A stretch of DNA of 5,409 nt from Planctomycetota bacterium (GTDB lineage: Bacteria; Planctomycetota; Phycisphaerae; Phycisphaerales; UBA1924). The stretch spans positions 1 to 5,409 of the forward strand of contig JAEYVB010000150.1 of NCBI GenBank assembly GCA_023429345.1. The letters run 5' to 3'. Positions 1-5,409 of this stretch are shown in pieces. Numbering within the stretch: the stretch's first letter is position 1; each line of letters starts with the position of its first letter. Under the pieces are notes generated by a model. It did no database searches. It was not told the origin of the DNA and saw nothing but the letters and a program-made list of their open reading frames with translations. The position numbers and the translations under genes are program-made.

Positions 1-72
1 GGTCGGGGGTAGCTTATCTGGGGCGCCTGTGAGGGTGTCCGCGAGGGGGCCGCGGGGGGTGCCGGTTGAGAG

Positions 73-100
73 GGGCGGGGCTATCATCCCGCCCACTTTT
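73..100 (+). terminator. Possible intrinsic terminator or attenuator ahead of atpC
   Basis: A perfect 7-bp GC-only inverted repeat (GGGCGGG at 73-79, CCCGCCC at 88-94) encloses an 8-base loop and is followed by AC and then four T (97-100). This is the shape of a rho-independent terminator, although the T run is short. It lies 55 bases before the atpC start. It could end a gene to the left of the window (atpD is the usual neighbour of atpC, but none of its coding sequence is recognisable here), or it could reduce read-through into atpC. Confidence 0.45.
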
Positions 101-113
101 CGCCGCCTGCACT

Positions 114-130
114 TGCGTCTGTGCGACGCA
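114..130 (+). repeat. Small inverted repeat in the atpC leader
   Basis: TGCGTC (114-119) and GACGCA (125-130) form a perfect 6-bp stem around a 5-base loop, with a possible extra U-G pair outside it. It ends 12 bases before the GGAG ribosome-binding site of atpC. It could be a structured part of the 5' untranslated region or a dyad-symmetric operator. No T run follows, so it is not a terminator. A 6-bp stem is not rare by chance in GC-rich DNA. Confidence 0.3.
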
Positions 131-154
131 GTCTAAGCCCCCGGAGCCACCGCC

Positions 155-601
155 TTGGCCGCCAAGACCTTCCGCTGCCGCCTGATCACCCCGGTCGCCA
201 AGATTCTGGACGAGGATGTGACGTACGCGTCCGTTCCCGGGTGGGACGGGCTGTTTGGCGTGATGCCGTCGCGGGCGCCCATCGTGGCGAAGCTGGGGGT
301 GGGCGAGCTGCGGCTGGATTTTCCGGATCGGGAGGGGGCCAAGGGCGGGAGCCGCTCGTTCCTGGTCGAGGACGGGTTTGTGCAGATGGTGAACAACCGG
401 CTGACCATCCTGGCGACGCGGGCGGTATCCGTGGAGTCGATCGATGCGGGGGCGGCGCAGAACGAGCTCCAGGAGATCGAGGGGCGGACGCTGCCGGAGG
501 CGGGGCCCTCACGCACGGCGGCGCACCAGCGCCGCGAGAAGGACCGGGCGTTTGCGCGGGCGAAGCTGCGGGTGGCGCGGAAGTCGACGGGCCGGATCTG
601 A
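155..601 (+). CDS. atpC: F1Fo ATP synthase epsilon subunit
   Basis: This 148-residue protein is the epsilon subunit of the F1 central stalk, which joins gamma to the c-ring and in many bacteria inhibits ATP hydrolysis. Residues 5-95 fit the N-terminal beta-sandwich domain: FRCRLITP opens the first strand, G32-L47 contains the conserved GLFGVMPSRAP turn (compare GELGIYPGHAP in E. coli), and V71-A90 carries the VEDGFVQMVNNRLTILA strands. Residues 97-148 are the charged C-terminal helical part, ending in the AKLRVARKS helix typical of the family. The start is TTG at 155: an in-frame TAA at 134-136 rules out earlier starts, and GGAG at 143-146 sits 8 bases upstream. A polar stretch around residues 110-128 makes the protein a little longer than the usual 130-140 residues. 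atpD, the normal upstream neighbour, is not visible, and a terminator-like hairpin precedes the gene. Confidence 0.9.
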   Translation: MAAKTFRCRLITPVAKILDEDVTYASVPGWDGLFGVMPSRAPIVAKLGVGELRLDFPDREGAKGGSRSFLVEDGFVQMVNNRLTILATRAVSVESIDAGAAQNELQEIEGRTLPEAGPSRTAAHQRREKDRAFARAKLRVARKSTGRI

Positions 602-713
602 TTTCATTCCGAGTTGCGGGGTCGGCCCCGGGACGTCTTGGATTAACGGTGGCTTGGCCGCGGCCGGAGCGCGGACGGATACGATGCGTTTTCGGTTGGG
701 GGACGGCGGGGGC

Positions 714-720
714 AAGGGGG
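714..720 (+). promoter_or_regulatory. Ribosome-binding site for the 726-1139 gene
   Basis: AAGGGGG lies 5 bases before the ATG at 726. It is a reasonable Shine-Dalgarno match and favours this start over the in-frame ATG at 684, which has only a weak purine stretch in front of it. Confidence 0.45.
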
Positions 721-725
721 CTTCG

Positions 726-1139
726 ATGGCGTCAAAGAACGGAATCCACGCCGGCCGCAAGCGGACTTCGGAAGAGGCTTCGCGCGGGGACACGCAGCCT
801 GGAGATCGGCCGGCGCTCCGGGTGGAGCCGGCGGCGGAGGGATCGGGGCCGTGCGTGCGGATCGTGCTGGAGAAACTGGCGGAGGGGCACCCCGGGTGCG
901 ATGTGACCAGGGCCCTGACGGCGGTCCTGGCGCACGCGATCTGGACGGAGCGTGCAGGGGATGATGCCCAGAACTGGATCGATGCGGAGCGGCTGCTGGA
1001 GGGGCTTTGCGGGGCGGCGCGGCCGCGGCGGGCGGAGCGGCGGGAGCAGGGGCCGGCCGAAGAAGTGGTTCGCGGGCCGCTGCCGGATACGGAGGTTCTG
1101 GGGCGGCTCCGGCGTCGGACGCGCATCACGAAGACGTGA
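726..1139 (+). CDS. Hypothetical protein of 137 residues
   Basis: I do not recognise this protein. The case for a real gene is the strong G/C bias at codon third positions, a plausible ribosome-binding site at 714-720, and a composition unlike the arginine/proline-rich shadow frames around it. Residues 1-40 are polar and probably disordered. Residues 42-98 look like a compact helical domain with the pattern VRIVLEKLAEG, ALTAVLAHAIW, WIDAERLLEGL, including two Trp (73, 84) and three Cys (43, 58, 95). Residues 99-137 form an Arg/Glu-rich tail. There is no signal peptide, membrane segment or known catalytic motif. The frame is open further upstream, to 444, but that part overlaps atpC and reads as out-of-frame coding, so ATG 726 is preferred; ATG 684 would add 14 residues. 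It follows atpC by 124 bases on the same strand and could be co-transcribed. Its stop codon is 2 bases from that of the convergent LON-domain gene. Confidence 0.55.
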   Translation: MASKNGIHAGRKRTSEEASRGDTQPGDRPALRVEPAAEGSGPCVRIVLEKLAEGHPGCDVTRALTAVLAHAIWTERAGDDAQNWIDAERLLEGLCGAARPRRAERREQGPAEEVVRGPLPDTEVLGRLRRRTRITKT

Positions 1140-1141
1140 GG

Positions 1142-1849
1142 CTAGTTCCAGCTGACGCCCTTGGGCCAGGCCTCGGGGTGCTGGGCGGAGGCGAGGCGGA
1201 CCATGTGCTGGAGGCCGATGAGCTCGTGCTCGATGAGGTCGGCGCGCTCGGCGACGTCGGCTTCGGCGAGGAGCCTGTAGCGCATCTCGCGTCGGGTGGG
1301 GAGGGCGAAGGAGACGAGCTCGAGGATGACGCCGATGGGGATCTCCTCGTCGCGGATGCGTTCGACGACCCAGTTGGCGTGGCTGAGCTGGGAGAGGGGG
1401 CCTTCTTCGAGGAGCTCGGTGAGGCGCTCGCGGACGCCGTAGAGCTTGTACTCCTCGCCGTCGTCGACGCCGACGGGCTCGAGCAGGGCCTCGCGGTAGA
1501 GGCGGACATCGCAGGGGTCGGCCTCCTCAACAATGCGGGCGCGGCAGATGCCCTGCAGGAGGATGTTGTACTTGCCGTCCGGGAGCTTCTCGTGGCGGAG
1601 GATCTGGCCGATGCAGACGGCGGGGCGGAGCCTGGGACGGCCGTGGTAGTTGTGCTTCCACTCGTCGCCTTCGAAGACGGCCATGGCTATCTGGCCGGAG
1701 GCGTCGAGGGCCTGCTCGACCATCTGGATGTAGCGGGGCTCGTGGATGTGGAGTGGGACGACCTGCTGCGGGAGGAGCAGGACGCTGTTGAGCGGGAAGA
1801 GGGCCATGAACTTCCCGAAGTTGACCTGGATGGAGCTCTCCTCGGCCAT
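1142..1849 (-). CDS. Stand-alone LON substrate-binding-domain protein
   Basis: This 235-residue protein resembles the N-terminal substrate-binding domain of Lon protease (LON_substr_bdg, PF02190; COG2802-type proteins). Residues 16-40 carry the opening signature ALFPLNSVLLLPQQ followed by PLHIHEPRY. Then come AMAVFEG (56-61), the CIGQILRHEKLPDGKYNILLQG core (79-100) with the usual G/R pattern (GICRARI), and helices including FALPTRREMRYRLL (181-194) and ERADLI (201-206). There is no Walker A motif and no Ser-Lys protease dyad, so it is neither an ATPase nor a peptidase; family members are mostly uncharacterised and may bind unfolded or partner proteins. It is probably cytosolic, as no signal peptide is visible. 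The frame stays open upstream into glgB, but similarity begins only here, so ATG 1849 is chosen. The Shine-Dalgarno is poor, and Met15 (ATG at 1807) is an alternative start. It lies 62 bases after glgB on the same strand and is probably the last gene of that operon. Confidence 0.85.
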   Translation of the reverse strand: MAEESSIQVNFGKFMALFPLNSVLLLPQQVVPLHIHEPRYIQMVEQALDASGQIAMAVFEGDEWKHNYHGRPRLRPAVCIGQILRHEKLPDGKYNILLQGICRARIVEEADPCDVRLYREALLEPVGVDDGEEYKLYGVRERLTELLEEGPLSQLSHANWVVERIRDEEIPIGVILELVSFALPTRREMRYRLLAEADVAERADLIEHELIGLQHMVRLASAQHPEAWPKGVSWN

Positions 1850-1911
1850 GGGGGATGGTAGGGGCCCATGGCAGATAGGTCCCGGGGATATGGGAGCTCG
1901 GAAGGCGACGG

Positions 1912-3888
1912 CTACTTCCTGGGTCGGAGGAAGACTGCGCCCAGGGGAGGCAACGTCAGTGTGAGGGACCATTGCTGGCCGTGGTACCGGACGGGGGCGG
2001 CCTCGACCTGACCGAGGTTGCCCTGGCCGCTGCCACCGTACTCGGTGGCGTCGCTGTTGAAGGCTTCGAGCCACGTGCCGCCGGCGGGGCAGCCGATTCG
2101 GTAGTTGGGGCGGGGCACGGGGGTGAAGTTGAAGACGCAGGCGACGACATCCTCGGGGGTATCGCCCTTGCGGAGGTAGCTGAGGACGCTGTGCTCGTGG
2201 TCGCTGGCGTCGAGCCACTGGAAGCCGGCCGGGTCGCAGTCGTGGACGTGGAGGGCGGGCTCGTCGCGGTACAGGTGGTTGAGGCGCTCGGTGCAGCGGA
2301 GGAGGCCCTGGTGCATGGTGGCGTCGGCGAGGCCCCAGTCGAGCTGGGCGTCGTGGTTCCACTCCCCCCACTGGCCGATCTCGCCGCCCTGGAAGAGGAG
2401 CTTTTTCCCGGGCTGGGACCACTGGTAGGCGAGCAGGAGGCGTAGGTTGGCGAACTTCTGCCAGAGGTCCCCGGGCATCTTGTCGAGGAGGGAGCCCTTG
2501 CCGTGGACGACCTCGTCGTGGGAGAGGGGGAGGACGTAGTTCTCGGTGAACATGTAGAGGCCGCGGAAGGTGATCTGGCCGTGGTGGTACTTGCGGTGGA
2601 CGGGGTCCTGGGCCATGTACTTGAGGGTGTCATGCATCCAGCCCATGTCCCACTTGAGGCCGAAGCCGAGGCCGCCGACGTAGGTGGGGCGGGAGACGCC
2701 GGGCCAGGCGGTAGATTCTTCGGCGATGGTCTGGACGTCGGGGTAGGCGGCGTAGACGGCGGCGTTGAACTGGCGGAGGAACTCGATGGCCTCGATGTTC
2801 TCGTTGCCGCCGTACTTGTTGGGGATCCACTCGCCGGCCTTGCGCGAGTAGTCGAGGTAGAGCATGGAGGCGACGGCGTCGACGCGGATGCCGTCGATGT
2901 GGTACTTGTCGAGCCAGAAGTAGGCGGAGCTGATGAGGAAGGCGCGGATCTCGTTGCGGCCGTAGTTGAAGATGGCGGACTGCCAGTCGGGGTGGAAGCC
3001 CTGGCGGGGGTCGGAGTGCTCGAAGAGGTGCGTGCCGTCGAAGTAGGCGAGGCCGTGCTCGTCGTTCGGGAAGTGCGAGGGGACCCAGTCGAGGATGACG
3101 CCGATGCCGCTCTGGTGGAGGTGGTCGATCAGGTACATCAGGTCCTGCGGGGAGCCGAAGCGGCTGGTGGGGGCGAAGTAGCCGGTGGTCTGGTAGCCCC
3201 AGGAGCCGAAGAAGGGGTGCTCCATGATGGGCATGAGCTCGACGTGGGTGAAGTTGAGCCTGGTCAGGTAGTCGGCGAGGCGGTGGGCGAGCTCGCGGTA
3301 GCTGAGGGAGCGCCAGTTATCGTCGGCGACGCGGGCCCAGGAGCCGGCGTGCAGCTCGTAGATGGACATGGGGGCCTTGAGGGAGTTGCGCGAGTGGCGG
3401 GTGCGCATCCATTCGGCGTCGTTCCAGGCGTGGTCGAGAGCGTGGACGACGGAGGCGGTCCTGGGGGGCATCTCGTGCAGGAAGCCGAAGGGGTCGGCCT
3501 TGTTGACCTTGTAGCCGAGGTGGCGGGAGGCGATGTGGTACTTGTAGACCGCGCCGGGTCCGACGCCGGGGACATGGCCCTCCCAGATGCCGGAATGGCC
3601 GCGGACGGCGAGAGGGTTTTTGCCGGCGTCCCAGCCGTTGAAATCCCCGACGACGGAGACGTACTCGGCGTTGGGCGCCCAGACGGCGAAGTGGGTGCCT
3701 CCGTGACGCGGGTGGGCGCCGAGGCGCTCGTAGAGGCGGTAGTGCGTGCCCTCGTTGAAGAGGTGGAGGTCGACGTCGGTGAGGATGCTGGCGGCGCGCG
3801 GGGCGGGCGCTGCGGGGGGGGCGGGGGGGGCGGTCTCGGGTGGGCGGGGCCTGGATGATTGCCGCCCGGCGTGGGTGTCTCGGGCCAT
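1912..3888 (-). CDS. glgB: 1,4-alpha-glucan branching enzyme (GH13, CBM48)
   Basis: This 658-residue cytosolic enzyme cuts alpha-1,4-glucan chains and rejoins them as alpha-1,6 branches in glycogen-type polymers. Residues 1-35 are a Pro/Ala-rich, probably flexible leader. Residues 40-150 form a CBM48-type domain (LHLFNEGTHYRLYERLGAH, FAVWAPNAEYVSVVGDFNGWD). The GH13 barrel spans about 172-550, with the nucleophile Asp337 in DGIRVDAVASMLYLDYSR, the acid/base Glu390 in TIAEESTAWP, and the transition-state stabiliser Asp458 in LPLSHDEVVHGK. The C-terminal beta domain contains NFTPVPR (587-593), NSDATEYGGS (611-620) and LPPLGAVFL. All key residues are present, and the length matches branching enzymes with one N-terminal CBM48 domain. 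ATG 3888 is supported by a perfect AAGGAGG 5 bases upstream. The gene starts 13 bases after the maltokinase stop, so the two are almost certainly co-transcribed, placing this GlgB in the trehalose/maltose 1-phosphate (GlgE) route. Two 8-base C runs lie near the start of the coding strand. Confidence 0.97.
   Translation of the reverse strand: MARDTHAGRQSSRPRPPETAPPAPPAAPAPRAASILTDVDLHLFNEGTHYRLYERLGAHPRHGGTHFAVWAPNAEYVSVVGDFNGWDAGKNPLAVRGHSGIWEGHVPGVGPGAVYKYHIASRHLGYKVNKADPFGFLHEMPPRTASVVHALDHAWNDAEWMRTRHSRNSLKAPMSIYELHAGSWARVADDNWRSLSYRELAHRLADYLTRLNFTHVELMPIMEHPFFGSWGYQTTGYFAPTSRFGSPQDLMYLIDHLHQSGIGVILDWVPSHFPNDEHGLAYFDGTHLFEHSDPRQGFHPDWQSAIFNYGRNEIRAFLISSAYFWLDKYHIDGIRVDAVASMLYLDYSRKAGEWIPNKYGGNENIEAIEFLRQFNAAVYAAYPDVQTIAEESTAWPGVSRPTYVGGLGFGLKWDMGWMHDTLKYMAQDPVHRKYHHGQITFRGLYMFTENYVLPLSHDEVVHGKGSLLDKMPGDLWQKFANLRLLLAYQWSQPGKKLLFQGGEIGQWGEWNHDAQLDWGLADATMHQGLLRCTERLNHLYRDEPALHVHDCDPAGFQWLDASDHEHSVLSYLRKGDTPEDVVACVFNFTPVPRPNYRIGCPAGGTWLEAFNSDATEYGGSGQGNLGQVEAAPVRYHGQQWSLTLTLPPLGAVFLRPRK
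3814..3830 (+). repeat. Paired G8 homopolymer tracts inside glgB
   Basis: Two runs of eight G (3814-3821 and 3823-3830) separated by one C lie in the 5' part of glgB, where they are read as C8-G-C8 and encode part of the Pro/Ala leader (about residues 20-25). With the nearby GGGGCGGG (3800-3807) this is a strong G-quadruplex-type stretch on the non-coding strand. Such runs are prone to polymerase slippage and to sequencing error. Confidence 0.8.
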
Positions 3889-3893
3889 TCCGG

Positions 3894-3900
3894 CCTCCTT
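3894..3900 (-). promoter_or_regulatory. Strong ribosome-binding site of glgB
   Basis: Read on the minus strand this is AAGGAGG, a full match to the anti-Shine-Dalgarno core, 5 bases before the glgB ATG. It lies entirely in the 13-base gap after the maltokinase stop codon. It fixes the glgB start and suggests strong, possibly coupled, translation. Confidence 0.85.
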
Positions 3901-3901
3901 G

Positions 3902-5409
3902 CTATGAGCCCGTGCTGAGCAGCCGCGCGATGCCGCGGAGCGGGATGCGCAGCCACGTGGGCCGGTGGTTCAGTTCGTACGCGAGCTCGTAGATCGCTTT
4001 TTCGAGGAGGAACACGCGGAGCAGAAGGGCGAGGTCGTCCCGTTCCCGCGGGAGGAAGGGGGCGGCGCTGGTGTGCTCCAGGTAACTGCGGAGGAACTCC
4101 GCGCCGGACCAGTCGCTCCAGAAGGCGGCCCATTCTTCCAGCGGCGCGGCGGCGGTTTCGGCGCTCGGCAGGGAGCCTTTCTCGGTCTGCAGGTAGAGAC
4201 CGACGAAAGCGGCGTACTCGAAGGAGCGGAGCATGCCGGCGATATCGCGGAGGACGCAGCGCTTGAGGCGGCGCTCGTCGAGGGGGCGTGCGGGCTCGCC
4301 CTCGAAGTCGATGATCATGAAGTCGCGGCCGGTGTAGAGGACCTGGCCGAGGTGGTAGTCGCCGTGGTGTCGGATGCGGTCGACGCGGATGGCGCGGGTC
4401 GTCACGTGGTGGTAGGCCTCGATCACCTCGGCCTCGCGGGCGAGGACCGGCTCGATGAGGGCCCGCAGGTCGGGGGGGACCTCGCGCATGAACCGGCGCA
4501 GCATGGAGAACGTCTGCCGGGCGGCGGTGCGGAGGCTCTGGTAGAGGGATCGCTGGTAGAGCTGGGTGAAGGGCTCGGGGGCGAAGGCCTTGTCGGTCCC
4601 ACGGGCGAGGGCGAGGTGCATCTCCGCGGTGCGCCGGCCCAGGAGGGCGGCGGACTGGAGGTAATGGCCGAACATGTCGCAGGCGAGCTCGGGGGGTGGA
4701 CCGGCGAGGAGGTCGAGCGGCGTTGCGGCCCCGGAGATGGGGGGCCTGCGCTCGCCGGCGCCGGCCAGCACGCACTCGTAGAACTGGCCGAGCTGGTCGA
4801 GCGTGTAGGACCATGCGTCGCCCTGGTTCGGCACGTACTGCTGGAGCATGGCGACGGTCTGCGGCTGGCCGGTCCCGTGGCCGAACTGGAGGGAGCCGGC
4901 CAGGGCGGGCGTGTGCTCGAAGCGGGAGACCTCGGTGAGGAACCGGCCGATCTCGAGGTCGGGGTTCATCCCGGGCTCCAGCCTGCGAAAGAGCTTGAGC
5001 ATGTAGCGCTCGCCGAAGAAAACGGAGGTGTTGCTCTGCTCGGTGCGGGTGGTCCGGGCCTCGAGGGCTTCGGCCTCGAGCAGCTCGCGCCGGGAGGCGA
5101 GGGCGCCCGGGACACCCTCGAGCACGCCGGTTGCGCCCTTGAACTCGCGGCGGCGGGCGATGGCGTGGAGGAGGGCGGCGGGGAAGGCGGGGTCGATCAT
5201 GGCGTCGTAGAGGATGCGGACCTCGCCGGTCTCGGCGTTGGTCACGCGCGCGTAGGGGGCGGGGCCGCCGGCGAGGGCCTGGAGCCGGGCGGCGCGCTCG
5301 GGGCCGGCCAGCGCCAGGGGCACGGCGTAGGCCTGCGGCTCGCCCTCGGTGAAGGCGAACTGGACGAGGGCGATGTAGGCGGCGAGCTCGTCGTCGTCCA
5401 GGGCGGTGC
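3902..5409 (-). CDS. mak: Maltokinase (5' end outside window; possibly TreS-fused)
   Basis: This is the last 501 residues of a maltokinase (Pep2/Mak family), which phosphorylates maltose with ATP to maltose 1-phosphate, the donor for GlgE. Residues are numbered from the first full codon at the window edge. Residues 16-33 (FAFTEGEPQAYAVPLALA) match the end of the N-terminal cap domain, which normally begins with an RWFGGK-type segment not seen here. EQSNTSVFFGERYMLKLFRR (123-142) is the nucleotide-binding loop, with Lys138 a candidate ATP-contacting lysine. HHGDYHLGQ (347-355) holds the catalytic Asp350, and IDFEGEP (366-372) the metal-binding Asp367. The C-terminus has the family hallmark EKAIYELAYELNHRP (469-483). 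There is no stop between the GTG at 5323 and the window edge, and the family-like sequence continues upstream of that codon, so it is not the true start. Stop TAG is at 3904-3902; glgB follows after 13 bases. In some bacteria Mak is the C-terminal part of a TreS fusion; whether that holds here cannot be seen. Confidence 0.93.
   Translation of the reverse strand, partial: TALDDDELAAYIALVQFAFTEGEPQAYAVPLALAGPERAARLQALAGGPAPYARVTNAETGEVRILYDAMIDPAFPAALLHAIARRREFKGATGVLEGVPGALASRRELLEAEALEARTTRTEQSNTSVFFGERYMLKLFRRLEPGMNPDLEIGRFLTEVSRFEHTPALAGSLQFGHGTGQPQTVAMLQQYVPNQGDAWSYTLDQLGQFYECVLAGAGERRPPISGAATPLDLLAGPPPELACDMFGHYLQSAALLGRRTAEMHLALARGTDKAFAPEPFTQLYQRSLYQSLRTAARQTFSMLRRFMREVPPDLRALIEPVLAREAEVIEAYHHVTTRAIRVDRIRHHGDYHLGQVLYTGRDFMIIDFEGEPARPLDERRLKRCVLRDIAGMLRSFEYAAFVGLYLQTEKGSLPSAETAAAPLEEWAAFWSDWSGAEFLRSYLEHTSAAPFLPRERDDLALLLRVFLLEKAIYELAYELNHRPTWLRIPLRGIARLLSTGS

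Noticed and set aside
66..87. TTGAGA and TATCAT as a sigma70-type promoter for atpC
   Set aside because: The two elements are only 10 bases apart, far short of the usual 16-18, and both lie in or next to the hairpin at 73-94.
617..630. CGGGG-tcgg-CCCCG hairpin after atpC
   Set aside because: A 5-bp stem without a following T run is not a convincing terminator; such short GC stems are expected by chance in this composition. Nothing else is supported in 602-713.
656..665. Perfect palindrome GGCCGCGGCC in the spacer
   Set aside because: A 10-base GC-only palindrome is likely by chance at this GC content, and no second copy or operator context is visible.
1007..1861. 284-residue plus-strand open frame opposite the LON-domain gene
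   Set aside because: Same kind of antisense artefact: acidic, Val/Leu/Gly-rich, no motif, and fully explained by the LON-domain gene on the other strand.
1850..2422. N-terminal extension of the LON-domain frame into glgB
   Set aside because: The open frame continues upstream, but the extension is Pro/Arg-rich shadow coding of glgB; family similarity starts only near 1849.
2503..3858. 451-residue plus-strand open frame opposite glgB
   Set aside because: It is the antisense shadow of a clear branching enzyme. Its product is a Val/Gly/Glu/Asp/Ala-rich low-complexity string without domains, as expected opposite a GC-rich gene with G/C third positions.
3264..4814. 516-residue minus-strand open frame across glgB and mak
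   Set aside because: It is out of frame with two strongly supported genes; the product is Arg/Pro/Ser/Thr-rich and spans their boundary.

Overview
This is a GC-rich window (about 70% G+C by eye) from a chromosome-like, housekeeping region of a bacterium. Codon third positions are almost all G or C, and one gene starts with TTG. The gene content and protein style (a divergent ATP synthase epsilon subunit, a GlgB beside a maltokinase, a stand-alone LON-domain protein) remind me of Planctomycetota, perhaps Phycisphaerae. That placement is an impression from protein style, not something the sequence proves.

Layout. Positions 1-154 are non-coding: a hairpin followed by a short T run, a second small inverted repeat, and the leader of atpC. 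The plus-strand genes are atpC (155-601) and a small unrecognised gene (726-1139), with a 124-base spacer between them. The rest of the window is read from the minus strand, in transcription order: a maltokinase whose 5' end is cut by the window edge (5409-3902), glgB (3888-1912) and a LON substrate-binding-domain protein (1849-1142). The two gene groups meet tail to tail, with only two bases between the stop codons at 1139 and 1142.

Function. The minus-strand genes look like one operon for storage alpha-glucan. Maltokinase makes maltose 1-phosphate from maltose that TreS produces from trehalose. GlgE, not in this window, would extend glucan chains with it, and GlgB adds the alpha-1,6 branches. 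The maltokinase reading frame is still open at the window edge, so it may be the C-terminal part of a TreS-maltokinase fusion. The LON-domain gene downstream has no known place in this pathway. The plus-strand part belongs to energy metabolism (F1Fo ATP synthase).

I found no mobile element, CRISPR array, tRNA or rRNA. Most of the window is ordinary metabolism. The points most worth a second look are the unrecognised small protein, the LON-domain gene behind glgB, the paired G8 tracts in the start of glgB, and the hairpins ahead of atpC.
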